64,000 nucleotides of DNA, from NCBI GenBank assembly GCA_036525795.1, contig DATCZS010000123.1, positions 1 to 64,000 of the forward strand. Direction: 5' to 3'. Both the position numbers and the translations under genes were made by a program. Shown piece after piece: positions 33,039-40,981 of this stretch (position 1 is the first letter of the stretch; each line of letters opens with the position of its first letter). Under the pieces are notes generated by a model, which had not been told where the DNA came from, ran no database searches, and saw nothing but the letters and a program-made list of their open reading frames with translations. Origin of the DNA: DATCZS01 sp036525795. Lineage in GTDB: Bacteria > Actinomycetota > Acidimicrobiia > Spongiisociales > ZC4RG35.

Positions 33039-34807
33039 AACGGATGGCACTCGTTCTGTCGGTCGCCATGCTGGCACCGGCCTGCACCTCATTCGACGAT
33101 GCGGACACCGACGGGCCCATCACCGTTCCCTCCGACTGCCGGGAGATCCCGGCCCACGTGTCTTCCGAGAAGCTGACCCTCATCACCGATCTCGCCCAGG
33201 CCTTCAACGCCACCGGCCCCGAATTCGGCGGCGAGTGCGTTGCGGTGACCGTGTACCGGACGGCGTCAGGCCGCGGGGCGTCACTGCTGGCCGAAGGGTG
33301 GCCCACGGACGGCTCGGCCGGGCCGGAGCCGGTGCTGTGGAGCCCGGCCTCGGCGGCCTGGGGAGCGGTGGTCAACGAGCGACTGGGCCGGCGAGGACAG
33401 GCCCCGATCGCCAACGACTTCCAGAGGATCATGCTGACTCCGCTGGTGCTGGCGATGCCCAGGCCGATGGCCGAGGCGCTTGGATGGCCGGAAGCCGAGA
33501 TCGGCTGGTCGGATATCCTCGAGCTGAGCCGGGCCGAGGACGGCTGGGGGGCGTACGGGCACCCCGAGTGGGGTCCGTTCAAACTCGGAAAGACCAACCC
33601 AAACTTCTCGACGTCTGGCCTTTCCGCCACCGTTGCGATCTACTACGCAGCCACGGGCAAGCGCACCCCGCTCACACTCGACGACGTCGGCAGCCAGAGC
33701 GTGGGCGAGTTCGTCCGCGGCGTCGAGGCGGCCACCGTGCACTACGGCGACACCACGCTGACGTTCCTCGAGAACATGCTGCGCGAGGACCTGGCCGGGA
33801 GACCACTCGTCTACGCCTCCGCCGTCGCCGTCGAGGAGGTCAGCGTGATCGCATACAACCGGGGCGACCCGGCCGATCGCGGGCTCGAGAACCCGACGCC
33901 CCCCAATGTCCCGCTGGTGGCGATCTACCCGAAGGAGGGGACGCTGTTCAGCGACAACCCGGCGTACATCCTCGACGCCGCCTGGGTGGATGAGACCGAG
34001 CGGCAGGCGGCGGAGGCCTTCCGCGAATTCGTGGTCGGCGACCCCGAGAACCAGCGCAAGGCACTCGACTTCGGGTTCCGTCCCGGGAACCCGTCTGTGG
34101 CGATCAGCGACCCGATCTCGGCCGCGAACGGCCTCAACCCCTCACAGCCCGAGACCGAGCTGCAGGTGCCCGAGCCTGCGGTGCTGGCCGCCCTCATCGA
34201 CTCGTGGGAGGTGTACCGCAAGCCTGCCCGGGTGCTGATGGTGCTCGACGTGTCCGGCTCGATGGCGGAACTGGCCGGTGAGGGCTTCACCAAGCTCGAT
34301 CTGGCCAAGCGGGCGGTGTTGTCGAGCCTCGACCAGTTCAAGCCAGAAGACGAGGTGGGGTTGTGGATCTTCTCCACCCGCCTGGCCGGCGACGACCAGG
34401 ACTGGCTCGAACTGGTCCCACCGCAGCCTCTGTCCCAGGGAGCCTCCGCCATCCGCAGCAGCGTCCAGTCTCTGATCGCAGACGGGGGAACCGGCCTCTA
34501 CGACACGACGACGGCGGCAGTCCGGGAGATCAGGGCGACGTTCGACACCTCCCGAATCAACGCCGTGGTGTTGTTGAGCGACGGCATGTGCGACGACTAC
34601 GACGACGGGTGCGCCATCGAGCCGCTGCTGCGTCTGCTGTCTTCCAACGAGCGGGACCCGGTACGGGTGTTCCCGGTCGCGTACGGAAGCGGAGCGGACA
34701 TCGAGGCGCTGACTGCGATCGCCAACGCCTCCCAGGCCCGGGTCTACGACGCCTCCGACCCCCTCACGATCGAGCGGGTGTTCGAGGCGGTGATCTCCAA
34801 CTTCTGA
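33035..34807 (+). CDS. lipoprotein: solute-binding domain fused to VWA domain
   Basis: 590 residues. MKRMALVLSVAMLAPAC is a signal peptide with an LAPAC lipobox. The solute-binding-like region (about 45-370) has EWGPFKLGKTNPNFSTSG and ASAVAVEEVSVIAYNRG. A von Willebrand factor A domain (about 400-590) follows with the MIDAS motif VLDVSGSM, the Thr of DGGTGLYD and the Asp of LLSDGMCDDYDDG. ATG overlaps the upstream stop by 4 nt. The VWA domain presumably makes metal-dependent contacts with a partner protein outside the membrane. Function unknown. Confidence 0.85.
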   Translation: MKRMALVLSVAMLAPACTSFDDADTDGPITVPSDCREIPAHVSSEKLTLITDLAQAFNATGPEFGGECVAVTVYRTASGRGASLLAEGWPTDGSAGPEPVLWSPASAAWGAVVNERLGRRGQAPIANDFQRIMLTPLVLAMPRPMAEALGWPEAEIGWSDILELSRAEDGWGAYGHPEWGPFKLGKTNPNFSTSGLSATVAIYYAATGKRTPLTLDDVGSQSVGEFVRGVEAATVHYGDTTLTFLENMLREDLAGRPLVYASAVAVEEVSVIAYNRGDPADRGLENPTPPNVPLVAIYPKEGTLFSDNPAYILDAAWVDETERQAAEAFREFVVGDPENQRKALDFGFRPGNPSVAISDPISAANGLNPSQPETELQVPEPAVLAALIDSWEVYRKPARVLMVLDVSGSMAELAGEGFTKLDLAKRAVLSSLDQFKPEDEVGLWIFSTRLAGDDQDWLELVPPQPLSQGASAIRSSVQSLIADGGTGLYDTTTAAVREIRATFDTSRINAVVLLSDGMCDDYDDGCAIEPLLRLLSSNERDPVRVFPVAYGSGADIEALTAIANASQARVYDASDPLTIERVFEAVISNF

Positions 34808-35577
34808 TGACGCTCCGGCACGATCCACGCGTTCGGCGAGGGAGGATCCTGGCAAAGGCAACGCTGTCGCCCGCCGGGGTGGTCACCGGAGGCGCCCTGG
34901 CCGGCATCGGGCTGGCAGCCGGGATCGCGCTGCCGTGGGTGATCGCCGCCGCCGTCGGAGCGTGGCTCACCTCGGCGGTGCTCCATCTCCGCGACCCCAA
35001 GCTGATCGGGGCACTGGTCGCCCCCGACTTCGGCAAAGACATGACCCGGCTGACCGGCGAGTACCGCCGGTCGATGGTGGCCGGCCTCGACGCCAGGGCC
35101 CGGTTCGAGGCGGCGACCGCACAGCTCGACCAGGACGATGACGATTCGCTCGGGTCGGACGACTTCGGGGGGATGAGGGTTCGCATCATCAACGCCCTCG
35201 ACCGGCTCTACGACTCGCTGGTGTGGGCGCAGCGGGCGGGCGAGTTCCTCGCCTCGGTGGATCCCGACGGTCTGCAGCGTCGGCTCCTCGACCTCCCGAA
35301 GACCTCTCCGATCGCCCGGGAGCTCGAGGCGCAACTCGAGGAGGCGAGGGACGTCGACCGGAAGCGCCGGGAGATCATGGCGCGCAGCTCGACCACCATC
35401 ACCGGAATCGAGACGCTGGCCATCAAGGTCGGGTCGCTCGCCCTCGACGTGTCCGCCCCCGGGAGGCACGACCATCTCGACGACATCGGGGCGATCCGCC
35501 GCGAGCTCGACGGCTACCTGCAGGGGTTGGAGGAGATTCAGTCGGCGCTCGAGATCCTTCCCCCGTCGACCGGTTGA
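34807..35577 (+). CDS. membrane-hairpin protein with cytoplasmic helical domain
   Basis: 256 residues. Two adjacent hydrophobic helices (about 20-42 and 44-60) form a hairpin; the remaining 190 residues are charged and helical with acidic patches (QDDDDSLGSDDF) and a heptad-like stretch (IARELEAQLEEARDVDRKRREI). The start overlaps the VWA gene stop by one base (TGATG), so it is the third gene of the unit. Could scaffold or signal for the two exported partners; no family recognised. Confidence 0.65.
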   Translation: MTLRHDPRVRRGRILAKATLSPAGVVTGGALAGIGLAAGIALPWVIAAAVGAWLTSAVLHLRDPKLIGALVAPDFGKDMTRLTGEYRRSMVAGLDARARFEAATAQLDQDDDDSLGSDDFGGMRVRIINALDRLYDSLVWAQRAGEFLASVDPDGLQRRLLDLPKTSPIARELEAQLEEARDVDRKRREIMARSSTTITGIETLAIKVGSLALDVSAPGRHDHLDDIGAIRRELDGYLQGLEEIQSALEILPPSTG

Positions 35578-35635
35578 ACCCGACCGGTCCGGCATGCGGC
35601 GCCACCGGCCGCTTCCCGCCTGACAGAATCAGCCC

Positions 35636-36835
35636 ATGGACGGCGCGACCGTACGGGATCGGATGCTGGCGGCGTTTCGAGCGGCCACAGAGGCCGCCGA
35701 CCCGTTCCGCGCCACCGTGGCTGCGCTGGCCTGCGAGCGGCTGCCTGACCGCGTCGCCGTGGTGGCACTGGGGAAGGCGTCGCCGGCGATGGCCCGCGGC
35801 GCCGCCCATGCACTGGGAGGAAGGCTGGCAGGCGGCCTGGTCGTGTGCGATCGCGAAGAGCCGGTGCCCGAACCTCTGCGTCTCGCCGTCGGCTCGCATC
35901 CGACGCCTGACGCCTCATCGCTGCGCGCCGGGCGGCTGGTGATGGAGGAGGCGGCGCGAACCGACGTGGAACTGGTGCTCGTCCTCGTCTCGGGAGGGGG
36001 ATCGTCCATGGCCGAGGTGCCGCGGGCCCCCGCCTCGATCGGAGACATCGCCGAGGTCGCCGATCGGCTCATGTCCAGGGGGGCGCCGATCGAAGACCTG
36101 AACACGGTCCGGCGTCACCTGTCGAAGACGAAGAACGGCGGGTTGCTGCGCGTCGCCCGTGTCCCGGTGCTGACCCTGCTCATCAGCGACGTGGCCGGGG
36201 CAGCCGCCACGGCCATCGCCTCCGGCCCGACGCTCCAGGACGGTTCGTCGCCGGCCACAGCCGCGGCGGTCCTCGCCCGGTACGGCATCGATCCCTCTCC
36301 CCGGATCCGGGAGGCGCTCACGTCGGAAGCCGACACCCGCCAGACCGGGGTTGCCCACCGGTGGAAGACGATCGCAGACGGGGAGACCGCCGCCCGGGCG
36401 GCCGCCTCGGTCCTCGACGATGCCCCGATCCTCACCACCGACCTGCACGGCGAGGCGGCCGAGGCGGCGCTCGGATGGATTCGTCGCGCTCCGCCCGGCT
36501 TTGCGGTCCTCACCGGCGAGACGACGGTCACCGTGTCCGGCGACGGCCTCGGTGGCCGCAACCAGCACGCCGCCCTCGCGGTCTCGGACGCCATCGAAGG
36601 CACGGGAGTGAGCTTCGCGGCCCTCGGCACCGACGGCCGGGACGGCCCCACCGATGCCGCCGGGGCGATCGTGGACGGGCGCACCGCGGCTGCGATCCGG
36701 GCGGCGGGAGTCGATCCCCTGAGGTCGCTCTCCCGGCACGACTCGCATCGCGCCCTGGACGCCGGACGGGCCCTCGTGCGGACCGGACCGACAGGTACGA
36801 ACGTCGGCGACCTCTGGATGGTCCATCGTCCGTGA
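35636..36835 (+). CDS. glycerate 2-kinase (MOFRL/DUF4147 type)
   Basis: 399 residues. The N-terminal domain has VVALGKASPAMA, GSHPTPD and LVSGGGSSM; the C-terminal MOFRL domain has VLTGETTVTVSGDGLGGRNQ, GTDGRDGPTDAAGA and TGPTGTNVGDL. These match glycerate kinases producing 2-phosphoglycerate. This enzyme drains glycerate or tartronate from photorespiration-like, serine or purine (glyoxylate) catabolism into glycolysis, which could connect with the purine island. A CAGAAT box lies 6 nt before the ATG. Confidence 0.9.
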   Translation: MDGATVRDRMLAAFRAATEAADPFRATVAALACERLPDRVAVVALGKASPAMARGAAHALGGRLAGGLVVCDREEPVPEPLRLAVGSHPTPDASSLRAGRLVMEEAARTDVELVLVLVSGGGSSMAEVPRAPASIGDIAEVADRLMSRGAPIEDLNTVRRHLSKTKNGGLLRVARVPVLTLLISDVAGAAATAIASGPTLQDGSSPATAAAVLARYGIDPSPRIREALTSEADTRQTGVAHRWKTIADGETAARAAASVLDDAPILTTDLHGEAAEAALGWIRRAPPGFAVLTGETTVTVSGDGLGGRNQHAALAVSDAIEGTGVSFAALGTDGRDGPTDAAGAIVDGRTAAAIRAAGVDPLRSLSRHDSHRALDAGRALVRTGPTGTNVGDLWMVHRP

Positions 36836-36853
36836 CCCGGCAGACCGCCGAAG

Positions 36854-37411
36854 TCAGTCGACGACGAGCCGGCCCTGATGCAGGACGACCGGCCGGATCC
36901 CGGTCACGTCGAGCACCGTCGAGACCTCCCCCTCGGGGCAGGTGCCGGGGAGATACAGCGCGACGGAATCACCGAAGATCGCCCTGGCCTGTTCGTCCGA
37001 GGTCGCCGGAGACTCCCCCGAACGGCCGGCGGAGGCGACCGCCAGCGGACCCGTCTCGGAAACCAGGTCGAGGACGACGTCGCTGTCCGGCATCCGTACT
37101 CCCACCGTTCGGCCTCGATCTCCTATCCACTCGGGGAGCGGCCGGGCCGCCCGGGCGATCAGCGTGAGCGCGCCGGGCCAATGCGCCGCGGCCAGCGCCC
37201 AGGCGCCCACCCCGAGGGCGACGATTTCGGCCGCCTGGTCCACAGAGGCCACCAACAGACCGATCGCCCCCCGTTGCGGTTCACCCTTCAACGAGTGGAG
37301 CCGGGCCACCGCCTCCGGATTCTGCGGGTCTGCCGCCAACCCGTACACGGTGTCGGTCGGAAGCCCGATGACGTCTCCCCTCCTCAGCGCGTCGAGGGCG
37401 GCACCGTTCAC
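36854..37411 (-). CDS. YrdC/Sua5-domain protein with altered catalytic motifs
   Basis: 185 residues, one YrdC domain. PTDTVYGLAADP is normal for threonylcarbamoyl-AMP synthases that make t6A. The KxR motif, however, reads LKGEPQRG (Lys-Gly-Glu), and the usual SANxSG reads SAGRSGE. Both residues normally contact substrate, so activity may be reduced or changed. The GTG start overlaps the prmC stop by 4 nt, the usual prmC-sua5 arrangement. I am sure of the fold, less of the activity. Confidence 0.8.
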   Translation of the reverse strand: MNGAALDALRRGDVIGLPTDTVYGLAADPQNPEAVARLHSLKGEPQRGAIGLLVASVDQAAEIVALGVGAWALAAAHWPGALTLIARAARPLPEWIGDRGRTVGVRMPDSDVVLDLVSETGPLAVASAGRSGESPATSDEQARAIFGDSVALYLPGTCPEGEVSTVLDVTGIRPVVLHQGRLVVD

Positions 37412-38169
37412 CGGCGTCTCCCCACCACGAATCGGTCACGGCCCGTCAGATCGGTCATGATCTCCACCTCTGCCAGGGCGGTCGAGAAGAGCTCCCGGCA
37501 CGCCCGGCCCTGGGTCTCCCCGATCTCGCACGCCACCCCGCCTCCCGGCGCCATCCACCGTTCGGCTCCTGCGACGATTCGCTCGAGCACCTCGAGACCG
37601 GTCGGTCCGGCCACAAGCGCCTCCCGCGGCTCCTGTCTGACGTCCGGAGGAAGCTCCTCCCATTCGTGCGCCGCGACGTAGGGAGGGTTGGAAACCACCA
37701 GGTCCACCCGCCCCTCCAGGTCCCGGTCGAGGGCCTCCCACAGGTCGCCGTGGCACCACTCGACCTCGATGCCCAGGCGGGCGCCATTGAGCCGGGCGAC
37801 GTCGAGGGCGTCCGCGGAGAGGTCCACTCCGATCACACGGGCATCCGGATGATCGGCTTTCAACGCCAGCGCCATCGCCCCGGAACCCGTGCCGAGGTCG
37901 ACGATGGTCGAGGGGCTCATCACCAGCCCGGTCGCGAGCTCCCACAGCTGCTCGGTCTCCGGTCGCGGAATCAGCACACGGTCGTCGACGACCAGCTCGA
38001 GCGGCCCGAACGCGGCAGAACCCTCGAGGTACTGGAGCGGACGGCCCCCCAGCCGTCTTGCTTCGAGGGAGCGGAAGGTCGCCTCCGGATCGGCCGACGC
38101 ACACGCCACCGTCCACAGCCGCGCCGCCTCGTGAACGGGGAGTCGGCTTTCCGGCACGGAGGCACGCAT
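37408..38169 (-). CDS. prmC: peptide chain release factor N5-glutamine methyltransferase
   Basis: 253 residues. Methylates the Gln of the GGQ motif of release factors. RPLQYLEGSAAFGPLELVVD with IPRPETE, the SAM-binding VDLGTGSGAMALALK and the catalytic NPPY (VVSNPPYVA) are diagnostic of PrmC/HemK. Start at ATG 38169 (MRASVPESRLPVHEA); the frame is open a little further. Neighbouring prfA is not in the window. Confidence 0.92.
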   Translation of the reverse strand: MRASVPESRLPVHEAARLWTVACASADPEATFRSLEARRLGGRPLQYLEGSAAFGPLELVVDDRVLIPRPETEQLWELATGLVMSPSTIVDLGTGSGAMALALKADHPDARVIGVDLSADALDVARLNGARLGIEVEWCHGDLWEALDRDLEGRVDLVVSNPPYVAAHEWEELPPDVRQEPREALVAGPTGLEVLERIVAGAERWMAPGGGVACEIGETQGRACRELFSTALAEVEIMTDLTGRDRFVVGRRR

Positions 38170-38229
38170 GTCCCCAGTCTCCCAGATCGCGCGTTCGGCT
38201 CGAGGCGGTGCCACCGAACCGGGTCGCCC

Positions 38230-39162
38230 TCACTCCAGGCCGGAGATCCGCTCGACGAGAAGCCGGGCGAACCGCTCCGAATCCACCGTCATCCCGACAG
38301 CCACGTTGGGCGGGCGTCCGGTGACGCGGAAGCGATCGACGAGCGTGCGGCCGGCGGAGGGCCCGTCGGTGGTGTCGATCTCGACCGCCAACGGCTCGGT
38401 CGAGACCAGGTCCGGCCAGATGACGTGGGCCACGGCCAGGGCGTCGTGGATCGGGGCGCCGTCGAATCCCATCCGCCTGCGGTAGTTCGGGAGGAAGTAG
38501 TCGAGGAGTTCGGCCACGAAGCGCCCGCACCGACCGGTCTGGCGCAGGGCGTCTGCGTGCGCCGACCCCAGCCGGGCGTGATGGGTCACGTCGAGCCCGA
38601 TCATGGTGACCGCGATCGGGGAGCCGAACACCACCGCCGCCGCCTCGGGGTCCACGAAGATGTTGAACTCGGCCGCCGGGGTGATGTTGCCGAGTCCGAT
38701 GGCTCCCCCCATCAGGACGATCCGCTCGATGCGGTCCATCACCTCCGGGTGCCCGGTCAGCAGCCGGGCGATGTTGGTGAGAGGACCGACAGGGATCAAC
38801 GTCACGGGGGTCTCGGCCGCCTCCAACAGCTCGGCGAGGAAGGGAACGGCGCCGTGCGCGTGCGTTGGTGTGGATGGGTCCGAGATGTGGGGGCCGTCGA
38901 GCCCGGTGGTCCCGTGCACGTGTTCGGCGGTGACCAGCGGCCGCCGCAGGGGCTGCTCGGAGCCGGCCGCGACCGGTACGTCCGACCGCCCGGCGAGTTC
39001 GAGGGTCGCCAGGGCGTTGCGCGTGGTCTTGTCGAGCGTCGTGTTGCCCGCCACCGTGGTCACCCCGAGCAGCTCGACCTCGGGGCTGGCCACCGCCAGC
39101 AGGAGGGCGATGGCGTCGTCGTGCCCCGGGTCGCAATCGATGATGATCGGCATCCGACTCAC
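38230..39162 (-). CDS. inosine/uridine-preferring nucleoside hydrolase
   Basis: 310 residues. IIIDCDPGHDDAIALLLA carries the Asp cluster that binds calcium, with VTTVAGNTTLDKTTRNAL, VGPLTNIARLL and VLMGGAI following, and a distal His-Asp-Ala (APIHDALAV). The enzyme splits nucleosides to base and ribose. Its ATG overlaps the ribokinase stop by 4 nt, so the ribose is probably captured by that kinase. It feeds free purine bases into the catabolic island downstream. Confidence 0.93.
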   Translation of the reverse strand: MSRMPIIIDCDPGHDDAIALLLAVASPEVELLGVTTVAGNTTLDKTTRNALATLELAGRSDVPVAAGSEQPLRRPLVTAEHVHGTTGLDGPHISDPSTPTHAHGAVPFLAELLEAAETPVTLIPVGPLTNIARLLTGHPEVMDRIERIVLMGGAIGLGNITPAAEFNIFVDPEAAAVVFGSPIAVTMIGLDVTHHARLGSAHADALRQTGRCGRFVAELLDYFLPNYRRRMGFDGAPIHDALAVAHVIWPDLVSTEPLAVEIDTTDGPSAGRTLVDRFRVTGRPPNVAVGMTVDSERFARLLVERISGLE

Positions 39163-40001
39163 AGCAGGTCCTCCACGGCGGCGAGCGTAGGCAGCGACGG
39201 CTGCGCCCCGTGGACCGTGGCGGCCAGGGCGCCGGCCACAACCGACCGCCTCAGCGACTCGGCTTCGTCGAATCCCGCCGCCAGCGAGGCGACCATGGCG
39301 CCGACGAAGGTGTCACCGGCGCCCGTCGTGTCGACGACTTCCACCCTGGGGGGTCGGGCAGATGCGATCTGCCGACCGCCCCGGTACAGCTCGGCACCGT
39401 CCGCACCCCGGGTCAGCGCCACCATCCCGCCGGCACGATGGATGCGCGGACCGAGCTGGGAGGCCTCCACCTCGTTGACCACGAGCAGGTCGACGCGCTC
39501 GAGCACCGCGTCGGGGATCGGCCGAACCGGAGCAGCATTCAGACAGAACATCCCCGTGCACGCAGTCGCTGCCGCCTCGACGACCTCGACGGGGATCTCC
39601 AACTGGCAGACGACGTAGCCGGCGCCGGCCACCTCGACGTGCGCCGGCAGCAGGGCCCGGTTGGCGCCGGGGGCCACGACGATCTGGTTCTCGCCGTCGT
39701 CCGCCACCACGATGAGGGCGACACCGGTGCCAGCCGATTCGTCCACCCCCACCCCGGCGAGGTCGACCGTGCTCTGACGCAGCAGTCGGAGTGCCAGGTC
39801 GGCGTTCGGGTCGGCACCGACCCGACCCACCAGCGAGACATCGGCTCCCATCCTGGCCGCAGCCAGCGCCTGGTTGGCACCCTTTCCCCCCGGATGCTCG
39901 GAGAGCACCGCATCTGTGACGGTCTCGCCCGGACCGGGGAGCCGAGAGGCGCGGGCGACGATGTCGAGATTGATGCTGCCGACCACCGTCACCCGGTCCA
40001 T
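39159..40001 (-). CDS. rbsK: ribokinase (PfkB family)
   Basis: 280 residues. VGSINLDIVARASRLPGPGE at the N-terminus, the PfkB signature 1 (HPGGKGANQALAAARMGA) and signature 2 with the catalytic Asp (DTTGAGDTFVGAMVA) define ribokinase. It phosphorylates ribose to ribose 5-phosphate, which RpiB (15.7 kb) can isomerise. First gene of a two-gene operon with the nucleoside hydrolase; a TACCGT box lies 7 nt before the ATG. Confidence 0.92.
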   Translation of the reverse strand: MDRVTVVGSINLDIVARASRLPGPGETVTDAVLSEHPGGKGANQALAAARMGADVSLVGRVGADPNADLALRLLRQSTVDLAGVGVDESAGTGVALIVVADDGENQIVVAPGANRALLPAHVEVAGAGYVVCQLEIPVEVVEAAATACTGMFCLNAAPVRPIPDAVLERVDLLVVNEVEASQLGPRIHRAGGMVALTRGADGAELYRGGRQIASARPPRVEVVDTTGAGDTFVGAMVASLAAGFDEAESLRRSVVAGALAATVHGAQPSLPTLAAVEDLL

Positions 40002-40008
40002 GGGAGAG

Positions 40009-40014
40009 ACGGTA
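40009..40014 (-). promoter_or_regulatory. TACCGT -10 box, leaderless
   Basis: Lies 7 nt before the rbsK ATG on the minus strand. Confidence 0.4.
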
Positions 40015-40123
40015 GAGGATCACCGGTGACGTCACACAGCCGGGGCGGACGCCGCGCCGGGCCTTCGACCCTCTCGCTGGGGGACGAAGCTGCCAGAGTG
40101 GTGATGTCGAACCCAACACACCG

Positions 40124-40951
40124 ATGGACATGACCCCAGAAGACTCGGGGAGGCCCCGAAGCGAACTCCCGTCGGCAATCTCGTCATTCGGGGAGATTGC
40201 CGCTCGACTGCGAGGCGCCACCCCGGCGGTGTTCCTCGACTACGACGGCGTGCTGACCCCCATCGTCGCCCACCCCGATCTGGCGGTGATCCCCCCATCC
40301 ATGCGCGACACGGTGACCCGGCTCGCCACCCGGGTCACCGTCGCCGTGATCAGCGGACGAGACACCGAAGACGTACGGGCGAAGGTCGGGGTGGCGGGTG
40401 TCTACTACGCCGGGAGCCACGGCTTCGACATCGTCGATCCAGGGGGCCGCCCGGTGGGCGGCCTCGACCGCTTCAACCGGTACCTCGCCCCCCTGGGGGC
40501 GGCCGCAGACGCCATCGAGGACGCCACGCCGCAGTACCCCGGCACCCACGTCGAGCGCAAGCGATTCGCGGTGGCAGTCCACTTCCGGCAGGCGGATCCT
40601 GCGGCAGGGCCGGAGCTGGAGAAGCTCGTCCGCCAGGTGGCGCGCCGTACCCCGGGACTGACGGTCACCGGGGGGAAGAAGATCTTCGAGGTGCGGCCAG
40701 ATGTCGACTGGGACAAGGGCCGAGCCCTCGTGTGGCTCCTCCGCGAACTGGACATGGATCGGCCCGATGTCATCCCCGTGTACCTGGGTGACGACGTCAC
40801 CGACGAGGACGCCTTCCGGGCGATCCGCGCCTCGGGGATCGGAATCGTCGTCGGCCACGACGGGCCGCCGAGTCTCGCCCGGTACCGCCTCGACGACACG
40901 GCTGCCGTCGAGAGGTTGCTCACCCTCCTCCACGACGAGGCGGCTCCATGA
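40124..40951 (+). CDS. otsB: trehalose-6-phosphate phosphatase
   Basis: 275 residues, HAD superfamily. The nucleophile loop is FLDYDGVLTPI, motif II is VAVISGRD, and the C-terminal YLGDDVTDEDAFRAI supplies the metal Asp residues. The cap domain contains VERKRFAVAVHFRQ and GKKIFEVRP, diagnostic of OtsB. It makes trehalose, a stress osmolyte. Two in-frame ATGs (40124 and 40130) are possible. It stands alone between the ribokinase and the xanthine dehydrogenase-type operons. Confidence 0.93.
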   Translation: MDMTPEDSGRPRSELPSAISSFGEIAARLRGATPAVFLDYDGVLTPIVAHPDLAVIPPSMRDTVTRLATRVTVAVISGRDTEDVRAKVGVAGVYYAGSHGFDIVDPGGRPVGGLDRFNRYLAPLGAAADAIEDATPQYPGTHVERKRFAVAVHFRQADPAAGPELEKLVRQVARRTPGLTVTGGKKIFEVRPDVDWDKGRALVWLLRELDMDRPDVIPVYLGDDVTDEDAFRAIRASGIGIVVGHDGPPSLARYRLDDTAAVERLLTLLHDEAAP

Positions 40952-40957
40952 GCCGCC
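40939..40957. terminator. hairpin over the otsB stop codon
   Basis: GGCGGCT and AGCCGCC, perfect 7-bp arms around CCATG, spanning the TGA of otsB; a second arm pair GGCCC/GGGCC lies at 40965-40977. Together they probably insulate otsB from the converging operon. Confidence 0.5.
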
Positions 40958-40981
40958 AGATGCCGGCCCGCCGGGCCCGCC

